This document shows positions 1-9,985 of a stretch of DNA of 64,000 nucleotides, piece after piece. The position numbers were made by a program, and so were the translations under genes. Below the pieces are notes generated by a model. It was not told where the DNA came from, made no database searches, and saw only the letters and a list, made by a program, of their open reading frames with translations. Source of the DNA: Hymenobacter lucidus (GTDB lineage: Bacteria; Bacteroidota; Bacteroidia; Cytophagales; Hymenobacteraceae); NCBI RefSeq assembly GCF_020447265.1, contig NZ_JAJADR010000006.1, positions 124,001-188,000 on the forward strand. The letters run 5' to 3'. Position 1 is the stretch's first letter. Each line of letters starts with the position of its first letter.

Positions 1-191
1 AAAGCTTGCCCTACGAGAGTTTCGTTGGCGCCTTTATCGTAGAGGTCGGCGGTATCAAACAGGGTGATGCCCGACGCCCGGGCCCGGTGCAGCAGGTCCG
101 TACCGGCCGCGTGGTCGGGGCCGAGCGACATGCAGCCGAAGCTGATTTCACTGACCTGAATGGTGGATTTGCCCAACTGATTGTAGTTCAT
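1..191 (-). CDS. Aldo/keto reductase, N-terminal part (runs off window)
   Basis: The minus strand encodes the first 63 residues of an aldo/keto reductase; the rest lies before base 1. The start ATG is at 191. The peptide begins MNYNQLGKSTIQVSEISFG and contains the FDTADLY segment, the beta-2 signature that carries the catalytic Asp of the NADPH-dependent TIM-barrel family. There is no signal peptide, so it is cytosolic. Substrate cannot be told from this fragment. It is divergent from citrate synthase across a 313-base gap. Family assignment is firm, subfamily unknown. Confidence 0.85.
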   Translation of the reverse strand, partial: MNYNQLGKSTIQVSEISFGCMSLGPDHAAGTDLLHRARASGITLFDTADLYDKGANETLVGQA

Positions 192-504
192 GCCGTATAG
201 TCTGCTACCCCAATGGCGGGATTTTTCTTGTCTCTATCCTACCGTTTTCGCGGGTTTGGGGTTGGGCCCTGGCCCACATTCCTCACCCCAAACCGGCCTT
301 GTCCGCTGCCGGACAAGTAACTTTTCCCGGATAGTTAGAATCTAACCCATCTTGGACGTAATTTGCGCGGCGGCCCACACTGAGCCGTCTTGTATCCAAA
401 CAACACCCTGGGGCAAGCTGTAGTGTAGTGTTTCTCTCCCGCACGTTCCGGCCCGCCGGTTATTCTTTAGTTTCGCCCCGCAACCACCTCTCTAACCCAG
501 TCCT
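192..504. other. Divergent intergenic region with two small inverted repeats
   Basis: This 313-base gap separates the aldo/keto reductase and citrate synthase genes. It holds a perfect hairpin at 298-317 (8-bp arms CTTGTCCG/CGGACAAG, 4-base loop) and a small palindrome at 334-346 (GTTAG-AAT-CTAAC). Either could be an operator for one of the two divergent genes. No convincing TAnnTTTG box was found, and no small gene was seen. Confidence 0.4.
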
Positions 505-1791
505 ATGGCAGAGTCTGCTGAACTGATCCTCGACGGGAAGTCCTACTCCTTCCCAGTTACCGAGGGCACCGAACACGAAAAGGCAATTGATATTGCCAAG
601 CTGCGTGACCAGACCGGTTACATCACTATCGATTCGGGCTACAAAAACACGGGAGCTACCAAAAGCGCCATTACGTTCCTCGACGGCGAGGAAGGCATTC
701 TGCGCTACCGCGGCTATCCAATCGAGCAGCTGGCCGAGCAGTCCAGCTTTCTGGAAGTGGCTTACCTGCTGATTTACGGCACGCTGCCCACCCAGGCCGA
801 GCTCGACAACTTCAGCCACCAGATTACCAAGCATACCCTCGTGCACGAGGACGTGCGCAAGATTTTCGACGGCTTCCCCTCGGCCGCCCACCCCATGGCC
901 ATCCTGAGCAGCCTGATCTGCTCGCTGACCGCCTTCTACCCCGAAAGCGTGTCGCCGGATCTGAGCAAGGAAGAAATTGACCTGAACGTAATCCGTCTCA
1001 TGGCCAAGATTTCGACCATCGCCGCCTGGACCTACAAGAACAATATGGGTCACCCGCTGAACTATCCGCGCAATGACCTCGACTACTGCTCCAACTTCCT
1101 GTACATGATGTTCAGCTTCCCTACGGAGAAGTATGAAATCGACCCACGCATTGTGTCGGCCCTCAACAAGCTGCTCATCCTGCACGCCGACCATGAGCAG
1201 AACTGCTCCACCTCGACCGTGCGCCTTGTAGGTTCGGCCAACGCCAGCCTGTACGGCTCGGTTTCGGCCGGTATCAACGCCCTGTGGGGCCCGTTGCATG
1301 GCGGCGCCAACCAGGAAGTACTGGAGATGCTGCAGGCCATTCAGAAGGACGGCGGCGACACGAGCAAGTTCATTGCCAAGGCCAAGGACAAAAACGACCC
1401 GTTCCGTTTGATGGGCTTTGGTCACCGCGTTTATAAGAACTTCGACCCCCGCGCCAAAATCATCAAGAAGGCCGCCGACGATGTTCTCTCGGCTTTGGGC
1501 ATCAACGACCCGCTGCTCAAGATTGCCCAGGAGTTGGAGCAGGCTGCTCTCACCGATGAGTATTTCATTGAGCGTAAGCTGTATCCAAACGTTGACTTCT
1601 ACTCCGGCATCATCTACCGTGCCATCGGTATTCCGACCGAGATGTTCACGGTAATGTTTGCCCTGGGCCGCCTGCCCGGCTGGATTGCCCAGTGGAAAGA
1701 GATGCGCGAAAACAAGGAGCCCATCGGCCGTCCCCGCCAGGTATACACCGGCGAGCTGGAGCGTGACTATGTTGGCATCGAGCAGCGCTAA
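505..1791 (+). CDS. gltA: Citrate synthase (type II, hexameric class)
   Basis: Condenses acetyl-CoA and oxaloacetate to citrate, the entry step of the TCA cycle, in the cytosol. The 428-residue length matches the long bacterial type. The catalytic triad is visible: His265 in GPLHGGAN, His307 in FGHRVYKNFDPRA, and Asp364 in YPNVDFYSG. The N-terminal small beta domain of the long type is present (residues 1 to about 55). The start ATG at 505 has no upstream in-frame alternative that adds family sequence. It stands alone and ends 19 bases before a strong terminator. Confidence 0.98.
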   Translation: MAESAELILDGKSYSFPVTEGTEHEKAIDIAKLRDQTGYITIDSGYKNTGATKSAITFLDGEEGILRYRGYPIEQLAEQSSFLEVAYLLIYGTLPTQAELDNFSHQITKHTLVHEDVRKIFDGFPSAAHPMAILSSLICSLTAFYPESVSPDLSKEEIDLNVIRLMAKISTIAAWTYKNNMGHPLNYPRNDLDYCSNFLYMMFSFPTEKYEIDPRIVSALNKLLILHADHEQNCSTSTVRLVGSANASLYGSVSAGINALWGPLHGGANQEVLEMLQAIQKDGGDTSKFIAKAKDKNDPFRLMGFGHRVYKNFDPRAKIIKKAADDVLSALGINDPLLKIAQELEQAALTDEYFIERKLYPNVDFYSGIIYRAIGIPTEMFTVMFALGRLPGWIAQWKEMRENKEPIGRPRQVYTGELERDYVGIEQR

Positions 1792-1810
1792 TCGTTACCC
1801 GAGAGCCACA

Positions 1811-1841
1811 AAAAAAGACCCGCCGGTGGCGGGTCTTTTTT
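1811..1841. terminator. Bidirectional intrinsic terminator
   Basis: A 14-bp perfect stem (AAAAAAGACCCGCC with its complement, loop GGT) has A and T tracts at both ends. It closes gltA on the plus strand and the Spy-like gene at 1884 on the minus strand. Confidence 0.9.
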
Positions 1842-1883
1842 TGTGTGGTAGTAAGGCCTGCGGTTTATTGCCGGCCCCAGGGC

Positions 1884-2243
1884 TTAGCGGCCGTTAAAGG
1901 CCGTCACGCTCAGCTTCGACTGCGTGTAGGCAGCCATCTGCCGGGGCCACAGTATGGAAGCTAGGTCCCACTCGTAGCGCATCTGGGCTTCGGCTAGCTG
2001 CTCATCCAGGGCCGGAGTGCCATTGAGGCGGGCCTTGAGGTCGGCTACTTCGCTGAGCATGCGCAGGTTAAGCTGTTTGACTTTGAGGTACTGGCCCTCG
2101 TCGAGCTTGGTCGTTTCCGACATGCGCCGCGTCAGGGCAGCAGCCCGGCCTTTCAGGGTTGATTCGTCGCCGTTGCCGGCCGTCGACATTAAAGGGGCCG
2201 TCAGAGTGGCAACCAGCAGGGTGAGGAAGTAAAACTTTTTCAT
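1884..2243 (-). CDS. Small Spy/CpxP-like secreted protein, paralogue A
   Basis: A 119-residue protein starting at the ATG at 2243 (MKKFYFLTLLV...), with a signal peptide of about 22 residues. The mature part is a charged helical protein with LTRRMSETTKLDEGQYLKV and QLNLRMLSEV, resembling the helical repeats of periplasmic Spy/CpxP chaperone-like proteins. That family link is from pattern only. A longer frame reaches 2315 but adds no sensible N-terminus. The next minus-strand gene (2454-2819) is a clear paralogue sharing the GQYLKVKQLNLRML core and a CACCGTTATG start context, so the two arose by duplication. Each has its own terminator. Function unknown. Confidence 0.7.
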   Translation of the reverse strand: MKKFYFLTLLVATLTAPLMSTAGNGDESTLKGRAAALTRRMSETTKLDEGQYLKVKQLNLRMLSEVADLKARLNGTPALDEQLAEAQMRYEWDLASILWPRQMAAYTQSKLSVTAFNGR

Positions 2244-2407
2244 AACGGTGGAAGTGGTTGAGAAGGTGGGATTGAAATCAAAACAAGCCTCATAATACCT
2301 TGACCGACAAAGCACTGAGGCTACGCGTACCGTTAAATAAATATATCTTTTATATTACACTAAACCAAGAAAATATCGTCATTTTTCTAGTAGCTAAAAC
2401 GCCTCTC

Positions 2408-2442
2408 ACGAAAAGAGCCTGCTGGTAGCAGGCTCTTTTCGT
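2408..2442 (-). terminator. Intrinsic terminator of paralogue B
   Basis: A perfect 16-bp stem (ACGAAAAGAGCCTGCT and complement, 3-base loop) lies just downstream of the minus-strand gene at 2454-2819 and before the start of paralogue A. It separates the two paralogues into independent transcripts. Confidence 0.85.
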
Positions 2443-2453
2443 GGTAGCTACCC

Positions 2454-2819
2454 CTAGCGGGTACCGCCTAGGGCCGTCATGCTGGAGCGCGACTGCTGGT
2501 AAACGGCAAACTGGGCCGGCCGGAGCAGTGAGGACAATTCCAGCTCGTAGCGCGTCTGGGCATTGGCCAGTTGCTGGTCCATTACGGCCGGGTCGGCGGC
2601 GAAACGGGTTTTCAGGTCGTCCATCTCTGTGAGCATGCGCAGATTCAGCTGCTTCACTTTCAGATACTGGCCTTCATCCAGCCGGGCTTTCTCCGACATG
2701 GTGCGGGTCAGAGTAGTGGCACGGGCCTGAATAGCGCCGGGGCCGTCCGTGTCGTTGGAAGCCAGCGCGACGCCTTGCGTGCCTACTGCCAGCAAGGCAA
2801 GGAAATAGACTTTGTTCAT
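2454..2819 (-). CDS. Small Spy/CpxP-like secreted protein, paralogue B
   Basis: A 121-residue protein starting at the ATG at 2819 (MNKVYFLALLAVGTQG...), with a short signal peptide. The mature region has LTRTMSEKARLDEGQYLKVK and LNLRMLTEMDDLKTRF, aligned nearly without gaps to the neighbour at 1884-2243. Sequence upstream of the ATG can be read in frame to 2942 but is AT-rich and looks like untranslated leader. As with paralogue A, the helical charged pattern suggests an envelope chaperone or stress protein of the Spy/CpxP kind, but function is unproven. Confidence 0.7.
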   Translation of the reverse strand: MNKVYFLALLAVGTQGVALASNDTDGPGAIQARATTLTRTMSEKARLDEGQYLKVKQLNLRMLTEMDDLKTRFAADPAVMDQQLANAQTRYELELSSLLRPAQFAVYQQSRSSMTALGGTR

Positions 2820-3070
2820 AACGGTGAAAGATGTGAGGTTAGAAATGATGAGTGCAGATTTGGTTTTGTTTCGATTAAGAGCCTTTAGAAGCGCAGCATT
2901 CACAAATACTGGCTCTATTAAGTCCATTCGAAGAACACTCAAACATAAACTTTAACATTTAATAATCCAAAGAATTTTTATCACTATTTTATTCCAAAGC
3001 TTCCATGCAAAACAACTAGACAGCTGACAATCTGCCTTTTAATAATCCAACAAGAAAGACATACTACAAT
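2820..3070. other. AT-rich intergenic region
   Basis: About 250 bases that are much richer in A and T than the surrounding genes. It is the leader and promoter side of the minus-strand gene at 2454-2819 and ends at the terminator of the PorE-like gene. No gene or repeat was recognised. Confidence 0.5.
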
Positions 3071-3100
3071 AAAAAAACCTGGCAGCCAGGCTACCAGGTT
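3071..3100 (-). terminator. Intrinsic terminator of the PorE-like gene
   Basis: Read on the minus strand, the stem AACCTGG/CCAGGTT (with a second small stem in the loop) is followed by a run of seven T (bases 3077-3071). It lies 26 bases past the stop codon at 3126. Confidence 0.75.
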
Positions 3101-3125
3101 CAGGTGAATTCAACTAGTTCAATGC

Positions 3126-5075
3126 TTAAAGAATCTTCAACTCGATGCGGCGGTTTTGCTGCCGGTGCAGGTCGGAGTCGTTGGCGGCCAATGGTTTGGT
3201 TTCGCCATACCCCTTATAGCGCAACCGGCTGGCTTTCACGCCGTGCTCCACCAAGTAATTGTAGACGGCCCGGGCCCGGTTCTGCGACAGGGTGATATTG
3301 TCCGCGTCGGCACCTACGTCGTCGGTGTGGCCCGATACTTCCACCTGCACATCCTGGTACTGGCGCATGAACTGAATCAGGCGGTTGAGCTCGGTGCGGG
3401 AAGTGGGCTTAAGATCAAACTGATTGGTGTCGAAAAACAGGTTGTTGAGTACGATGCTGCGCCCGGCCCGGAGCGGCTCTAGGTAGATATCCAGCGTGAG
3501 TGGATCGAAAGCGTGCTTGTTGGAATAGTCGAAGCTCAGGCTTTTCATCAGGTACTTATCGGCGGCGGCGTACATGGCGTACTGCCGGCCTTCGTTGAGC
3601 ACTACCGTATAGTCGCCGTTTTCCGAGTCGGAGGTTACATACTGGGTCAGCTCGTCGGTGAGCAGGTCGTAGAGCTGCACGTCAGCCTTAATGGGCTTTT
3701 TGGTAATGGCATCGAACACCCGGCCCTGGGTGTAGGTGCTGGTTTCGCGGGCCTGCACGGGCTGGGGCACCTCGAAGGCAAACAGCTCTACGGGCCGGTC
3801 ACGCTCGGCTTTCACACCTACCTCGGGCGCCCGGGAGCGGGAGCAGAAGCCTCGGCGGTTGTCGGAGGAAATAAAGAGGGAAGCTTCATTTTCGAACGTA
3901 TTCAGCGGATAGCCCAGATTCTGGGGCTCCGTCCACTTGTTGCTGGCCTGCAACTCGCAACGGTACACATCCAGTCCGCCCATGCCCACCAAGCCATCGG
4001 TAACGTAGTAGAGCGTGGTGCCGCTGGCGTGGATAAACGGGGCCATGTCCTTGCCGGGCGTGTTCACCGGCTCGCCCAGGTTGCGGGCCAGGCTCCAGGT
4101 GCCGTCGGGCTGCAGGGTCGTCACGTAGAGGTCTTCCTGGCCTTTGCCGCCGCGCCTAGTCGAGGTGAAGTAGAGCGTACGTCCATCGGCCGACAGCGTG
4201 GGCTGGGAGTCCCACTCCACCGAGTTAACGTTGCGGCCCAGGTTCTGGGGCTTGCTCCAGGCGTTGCCGGTGCGCCGCGAAATGTACAGGTCGCAGTTGC
4301 CCACGGCGTTGGGCCGGTCACAGGAAGCAAAAACCAGCGTTTTACCATCACCCGAGATTGAGCCGGCTCCTTCGTTGTAGCTGGTATTGATGGCTGGCGA
4401 AATAGACACCGGGCTGCCCAGCGAGCCGTCCTTGTTCTGCTTCGAGATGTAGAGGTCTTCGTTGCTCTGCACCGTGGGCCGGGCCGTGTACACCAGAAAG
4501 CGGTTGTCAGCAGTCAGGGCCGGGAAGTACTGGTAGCGAAACGTATTGATGGGCTCCGTCAGGCGCGTGGGCTCGATGCCAACGGGCTTGGTCATGGCCT
4601 TGAGGGCAAACTCGCAGTTGAGCAGCTGCCGCTGGGCCCGAAACACGAACCGCTGGCCCTTGGGCGCCGTCTTCACGAAACGCTTGTAGTTGTCGGCGGC
4701 CGTGGTATAGTCGCCGAAGCTCATGGCCAGGTCGGCCAGCGTGTAGTAGTCCAAGGAGCGGGCCGGGTCGAGGGGCAGCTTGGTCAGCCCGTCGCGGTAG
4801 GCTTCGAAGGCGCTGCGGTTTTCGCCCATGGCCTTCAGCAAGGAGCCTTTCATCACGTAGGGCTCACCCAGCGACGGAAACTTCTGGTTGAGCTGCGTCA
4901 GCGTTTCAATGGCTTTGTCGAACTGCCGGTCGCGGGCCTGGGCCTGGGCCTTGTCGTACAGGTTTTTGGCCTTGGTATTGGTGCTCGACAGCTTGTTCTG
5001 GGCCACCGACTGCGTAGGCAGTACGATACCGATACCAAATAGTAGCAAAAGGGGAATTCGTTGCAGAAGGCGCAT
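3126..5075 (-). CDS. PorE-like OmpA-family protein (TPR, PD40 propeller, carboxypeptidase-like domain, OmpA_C)
   Basis: A 649-residue exported protein with signal peptide MRLLQRIPLLLLFGIGIVLP. Domain order: TPR-like helices (about 35-165), a WD40/PD40 propeller with repeated strands such as FPALTADNRFLVYTA and QPTLSADGRTLYFTS (about 190-420), a carboxypeptidase-type regulatory beta-sandwich (about 440-520), and an OmpA-type peptidoglycan-binding domain (about 540-649) with VSGHTDDVG and NRRIELKIL. This order is that described for PorE, the type IX secretion component that tethers the machine to peptidoglycan. Unlike the usual PorE lipoprotein, no lipobox Cys is visible here. The window also carries T9SS cargo genes. 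Many Bacteroidota have several such paralogues, so a T9SS role is an inference. Confidence 0.8.
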   Translation of the reverse strand: MRLLQRIPLLLLFGIGIVLPTQSVAQNKLSSTNTKAKNLYDKAQAQARDRQFDKAIETLTQLNQKFPSLGEPYVMKGSLLKAMGENRSAFEAYRDGLTKLPLDPARSLDYYTLADLAMSFGDYTTAADNYKRFVKTAPKGQRFVFRAQRQLLNCEFALKAMTKPVGIEPTRLTEPINTFRYQYFPALTADNRFLVYTARPTVQSNEDLYISKQNKDGSLGSPVSISPAINTSYNEGAGSISGDGKTLVFASCDRPNAVGNCDLYISRRTGNAWSKPQNLGRNVNSVEWDSQPTLSADGRTLYFTSTRRGGKGQEDLYVTTLQPDGTWSLARNLGEPVNTPGKDMAPFIHASGTTLYYVTDGLVGMGGLDVYRCELQASNKWTEPQNLGYPLNTFENEASLFISSDNRRGFCSRSRAPEVGVKAERDRPVELFAFEVPQPVQARETSTYTQGRVFDAITKKPIKADVQLYDLLTDELTQYVTSDSENGDYTVVLNEGRQYAMYAAADKYLMKSLSFDYSNKHAFDPLTLDIYLEPLRAGRSIVLNNLFFDTNQFDLKPTSRTELNRLIQFMRQYQDVQVEVSGHTDDVGADADNITLSQNRARAVYNYLVEHGVKASRLRYKGYGETKPLAANDSDLHRQQNRRIELKIL

Positions 5076-5086
5076 AGGCCCGGAAG

Positions 5087-5686
5087 CTACGGAATATCGA
5101 GGTATTTATGCGTCTGTAGCGACACTTGCCAGCGCGGATTTTCTTTCACGTAATCCACTATTAGTGGCGTCATTTGCGGGGCTTTGCTCCACTCGGGCTG
5201 CAGGTACAGGCGCGTATGCTCGCCCACCAGGGCCGCGTGCTGCTCGGCCCAGGCAAAGTCGCTCTTGTTGAAGACGATTATCTTCAGCTCGTGGGCCTGC
5301 CGCAGCACCTCGGGCAGCGGGGCCTTAAACTTCTTGGGCGATACGCAGATCCAGTCCCACTCGCCGGTGAGCGGGTAGGCGCCGGAAGTTTCAATCCAGT
5401 TCTGGCAGCCGGCCGCGTGCAGGGCGGCAGTCAGCTGGGTCAAATCGTGCATCAGCGGCTCCCCGCCGGTAATAACCACGTTGCGGCCGGGATGGGCCGT
5501 AACGGCAGCCACCATATCGGTAATGGCTACGCGCGGGTGGGCATCCATATCCCACGACTCTTTCACGTCGCACCACACGCAGCCGACGTCGCAGCCGCCC
5601 AGGCGCAGAAAATAGGCGGCGCGGCCCGTGTTGTAGCCTTCGCCCTGAATGGTGTAAAACTGCTCCATCAGGGGCAGCGCGGCCAC
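5087..5686 (-). CDS. queE: 7-carboxy-7-deazaguanine synthase
   Basis: A radical-SAM enzyme that converts 6-carboxytetrahydropterin to 7-carboxy-7-deazaguanine in queuosine/deazapurine synthesis. The family motif FYTIQGEGYNTG is followed by the cluster-binding CxxxCxxC (CDVGCVWC) and the SAM-binding VVITGGEPLMH. The C-terminus ends LQTHKYLDIP, typical of QueE. No ATG precedes the core except one at 5668, which would cut into the first strand, so a GTG at 5686 is proposed (199 residues). The frame stays open to 5815 through a GC-rich palindrome that looks non-coding. It is followed after 11 bases by the PorE-like gene. Family is certain, start is not. Confidence 0.9.
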   Translation of the reverse strand: MAALPLMEQFYTIQGEGYNTGRAAYFLRLGGCDVGCVWCDVKESWDMDAHPRVAITDMVAAVTAHPGRNVVITGGEPLMHDLTQLTAALHAAGCQNWIETSGAYPLTGEWDWICVSPKKFKAPLPEVLRQAHELKIIVFNKSDFAWAEQHAALVGEHTRLYLQPEWSKAPQMTPLIVDYVKENPRWQVSLQTHKYLDIP

Positions 5687-5768
5687 CGCCGGCCCAGAGG
5701 AGGCCAGGGGCGCCGACGTAAGTGGAAGTACGTGCAGCAAAACGAGAGAAAACAAGTAAGTCCGGCCA

Positions 5769-5812
5769 CGGCCCAGGGCGCCAAAGCGCTGGGTAGCGCC
5801 GGCCCTGGGCCG
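5769..5812. repeat. GC-rich inverted repeat upstream of queE
   Basis: Ten-base perfect arms CGGCCCAGGG (5769-5778) and CCCTGGGCCG (5803-5812) enclose a GC-rich loop. It lies between folD (stop 5878) and queE and may be a read-through-limiting hairpin or leader structure. There is no T tract, so it is not called a terminator. Confidence 0.5.
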
Positions 5813-5877
5813 CAACCGGACCTCAAAAGTACGATAACCGCCTGTATTTCGAAAGGTTGCGGCCCGAATAACCTATT

Positions 5878-6792
5878 CTACTTCGGGTACACTTCCCCTT
5901 TGGCGGCCCGCAACGTGTTCAGCAGCAGCATGGCAATGGTCATGGGGCCTACGCCGCCGGGCACGGGCGTGATATAGCTGGCCTTGGGCGCTACTTCGTC
6001 GAAGTTGACGTCGCCGCGCAGGGCCCAGCCGGCTTTCTTGGTGGCATCCTCCACGCGGGTCGTGCCCACGTCGATAACTACCGCGCCGGGGCTCACCATA
6101 TCGGCCGTTACGAAGCCGGGCCGGCCCAGCGCCGCCACCAGAATATCGGCAGTGCGGGTTATTGCGGCCAGGTTCTGAGTGCGGGAGTGGCATAAAGTAA
6201 CTGTACAGTTGCCGGGCTCCAAGTTCTTAGCCAGCAGAATACTAACCGGCGTACCGACGATGTTGCTCCGTCCGATTACCACGCAGTGCTTGCCGTCCGT
6301 CACCAGTTCGTAGCGGCGCAGCAGCTCCACGATACCCGAGGGCGTAGCGGGCAGCAGCGCCGGCAGCCCAGCCACCATGCGGCCAATGTTCATCGGGTGA
6401 AAACCGTCCACGTCCTTTTCGGGCCGGATGGCTTCGATGACCTTGTTGGGGTCGATGTGCTTGGGCAGGGGCAGCTGCACGATGAAGCCGTCGATGCTGT
6501 CGTCGTGGTTCAGCTCCTGCACTTTGGCCAGCAGCTCGGCTTCGGTGATGCTGTCTTCGTAACGCAGCAGGGTGCTATCGAAGCCGACCCGCTCGCAGGC
6601 CAGCACCTTGTTGCGCACGTAGGTTTCGGAGCCGCCGTCGTGGCCGACGAGGATGGCCGCGAGGTGCGGAGTTTTCAGGCCGTCGGCTTTGCGCTGGGCT
6701 ACTTCGGCGGCAATTTCCACTTTAATGTCTTCGGCAGTCTGCTTGCCGTCGATCAGGCGGTAGGTGGCGGGGGCTTCAGGAGCAGTGGTCAT
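5878..6792 (-). CDS. folD: Bifunctional methylenetetrahydrofolate dehydrogenase/cyclohydrolase
   Basis: Interconverts 5,10-methylene-, methenyl- and 10-formyl-tetrahydrofolate using NADP, supplying one-carbon units in the cytosol. The 304-residue length is close to the usual size. Visible motifs are the catalytic Tyr/Lys stretch ETYVRNKVLACERVGF, the folate-binding DGFIVQLPLPKHID, and the NADP-binding GRSNIVGTPVSILL with the conserved C-terminal TPVPGGVGPMT. Start ATG is at 6792. It precedes queE on the same strand across about 190 bases, so they may be transcribed separately. Confidence 0.97.
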   Translation of the reverse strand: MTTAPEAPATYRLIDGKQTAEDIKVEIAAEVAQRKADGLKTPHLAAILVGHDGGSETYVRNKVLACERVGFDSTLLRYEDSITEAELLAKVQELNHDDSIDGFIVQLPLPKHIDPNKVIEAIRPEKDVDGFHPMNIGRMVAGLPALLPATPSGIVELLRRYELVTDGKHCVVIGRSNIVGTPVSILLAKNLEPGNCTVTLCHSRTQNLAAITRTADILVAALGRPGFVTADMVSPGAVVIDVGTTRVEDATKKAGWALRGDVNFDEVAPKASYITPVPGGVGPMTIAMLLLNTLRAAKGEVYPK

Positions 6793-6828
6793 GCTGAGTT
6801 CAGTTGGTTATCAGTGAAAGGTCAGTGC

Positions 6829-7302
6829 TTAGTGAGGGTCGATTTCCCGGGTGATGGAGTTGTCTGTATTCACGCAATAATGAGTTTCTCCCTGGTAGGT
6901 GATAAACCAGCTAGTATCCCAGTCCCGTAGCGGCGAAAGGTCGTTCATGACTTGCAGCTGCCGCCCATCGGCAAAACCCAGCTTCAAGTCGTGCCACTCC
7001 GAAACGTCGACACTAGTCACCACCAGTCCTTCCAGGGTTGCCAGTCCCGGCGCGAGTACCTCATCCGGGTCGTCGTGCCAGCTAAAGAGCAGGCCAGAGC
7101 CAAGTGCCACCACCCGCCAGGCGCAGTACACCATCAGCGAAAACTCGCCCTGGATAGCATTGCCGGGCAGCGGCGGACCAAACTCCAGCGTGAAGATGGA
7201 GCCGGTACCGCTACCGGCCCGGCTGCGCCAAGCCTGCGCTCCTATCATCCGGGCCGTTAGCTCACGCAAAACAACAGGGGAGACAGCAGCTACAGTGCTC
7301 AT
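6829..7302 (-). CDS. Uncharacterised 157-residue cytosolic protein
   Basis: The protein starts at the ATG at 7302 (MSTVAAVSPVVLRELTARMIG) and ends TREIDPH. It has no signal peptide or membrane segment. The middle has IFTLEFG and FSLMVYCAWRV, and later SEWHDLKLGFADGRQLQV and DTSWFITY. This pattern of a short beta-sheet domain recalls immunity-type or DUF families, but I do not recognise it with confidence. A longer frame to 7380 overlaps the upstream gene and is rejected. It follows the 65-residue gene by 19 bases and probably forms a two-gene unit with it. Confidence 0.6.
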   Translation of the reverse strand: MSTVAAVSPVVLRELTARMIGAQAWRSRAGSGTGSIFTLEFGPPLPGNAIQGEFSLMVYCAWRVVALGSGLLFSWHDDPDEVLAPGLATLEGLVVTSVDVSEWHDLKLGFADGRQLQVMNDLSPLRDWDTSWFITYQGETHYCVNTDNSITREIDPH

Positions 7303-7321
7303 GCCGGGCTCGGTTAGCTCG

Positions 7322-7519
7322 TTAAACCAACCCTTGGTCGGGGTTGTGCACGATGTGGTTTTTCTCTTCGTGGCGGGCAATAGCGGCTTTGCCCTCGGTG
7401 ATGAGCGCCTGCTCCATCTGAGCCCAGTCGTCGCGCCACCGGAACTTGCGCTCCTGGCCTTTGACGATTTTTTCCAGCTGAGCCTGGCTGGTGCAGTTCT
7501 GAGTGAGGCTACTTGACAT
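7322..7519 (-). CDS. Uncharacterised 65-residue protein
   Basis: Starts at the ATG at 7519 (MSSSLTQNCTSQAQLEKIVK). It is highly charged and helical, with KFRWRDDWAQMEQALITEG and RHEEKNHIVHNPD. No known domain was recognised. It lies 19 bases before the 157-residue unknown and is likely co-transcribed. The divergent gene at 7601 is a membrane protein. Confidence 0.5.
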   Translation of the reverse strand: MSSSLTQNCTSQAQLEKIVKGQERKFRWRDDWAQMEQALITEGKAAIARHEEKNHIVHNPDQGLV

Positions 7520-7600
7520 CTTACTTAAATGAGTTACTTATTCGGAAAAATCTATATTGCGGCCTCAATCATTCACCAACCATTTCCTTTTTACTGAATT

Positions 7601-8005
7601 ATGGAAGAGTCTACTGCAGGAGGACTATTTGCGGGTATCGGCGGCTTGTTGTATCTGGCGTTCATCGTCCTGATTTTTGCCGGGATGTGGAAAATGTTCC
7701 AGAAAGCCGGCAAGCCGGGCTGGGCAGCCATTATTCCGATCTACAATTTTATCGTGATGCACGAAATCGTAGGCCGGGAAACCTGGAAGTTCATTCTGCT
7801 TTTTATTCCGCTGGTCAACATTTACTTCTTTATCACGCTGTATGTAAGCCTGTCGAAATCGTATGGCAAAACTGGAATCGGGAATTACCTGGCCATGATT
7901 TTCTTCGGTTTCATTTTCATTCCTTACCTGGGCTTTTCGTCTGATGTACGGTATGTAGGTCCAGTAGAAGGACCAACGGCCAATTCGCTGAATCCAGCGC
8001 TGTAA
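7601..8005 (+). CDS. DUF5684-family small membrane protein
   Basis: A 134-residue integral membrane protein. Segments: residues 7-28 (LFAGIGGLLYLAFIVLIFAG), a loop WKMFQKAGKPGWAAIIPIYN that is the DUF5684 signature (the AGxPGWxxIIPxYN pattern), then two further hydrophobic stretches around 65-85 and 95-115. Such proteins sit in the inner membrane and are often near signal peptidase genes, but their function is not established. Start ATG at 7601. It ends just before a bidirectional terminator shared with lepA. Confidence 0.75.
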   Translation: MEESTAGGLFAGIGGLLYLAFIVLIFAGMWKMFQKAGKPGWAAIIPIYNFIVMHEIVGRETWKFILLFIPLVNIYFFITLYVSLSKSYGKTGIGNYLAMIFFGFIFIPYLGFSSDVRYVGPVEGPTANSLNPAL

Positions 8006-8025
8006 GGCCATTTGCGGAAGCAAAA

Positions 8026-8063
8026 CAAAAAGGGGCGGCTCCGTAGAGCTGCCCCTTTTTTTG
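8026..8063. terminator. Bidirectional terminator between DUF5684 gene and lepA
   Basis: Stem AAAAAGGGGC-GGCTC pairs with GAGCTGCCCCTTTTT (one G-T pair, loop CGTA), with A and T tracts at either end. It serves both convergent genes. Confidence 0.9.
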
Positions 8064-8064
8064 A

Positions 8065-9852
<1,788 letters not shown>

Positions 9853-9872
9853 TAGTGGCGTATTTTCAAAGA

Positions 9873-9880
9873 CAAAGGTA
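9873..9880 (-). promoter_or_regulatory. Bacteroidota -7 box for lepA
   Basis: TACCTTTG on the minus strand matches the TAnnTTTG box used by the housekeeping sigma factor of Bacteroidota. The nearest upstream TTTG (9898-9895) is 14 bases away, a little short for a -33 element, so the upstream half is weak. The box places transcription start near 9866, in front of the GTG at 9852. Confidence 0.55.
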
Positions 9881-9985
9881 GGCAAACCCGCCCGCAAATG
9901 CTATTCGGAGCCGGCACCCCCCTGCGGCAAGTCAACCCGGAACTCCCTATTTTTAGTCCGCCTTCGTCCGTTTTATTTCCCGTCC

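Noticed and set aside
9853..9897. N-terminal extension of LepA from ATG at 9897
   Set aside because: It contains the promoter box TACCTTTG, and the family starts at the residue before KNIRNF.
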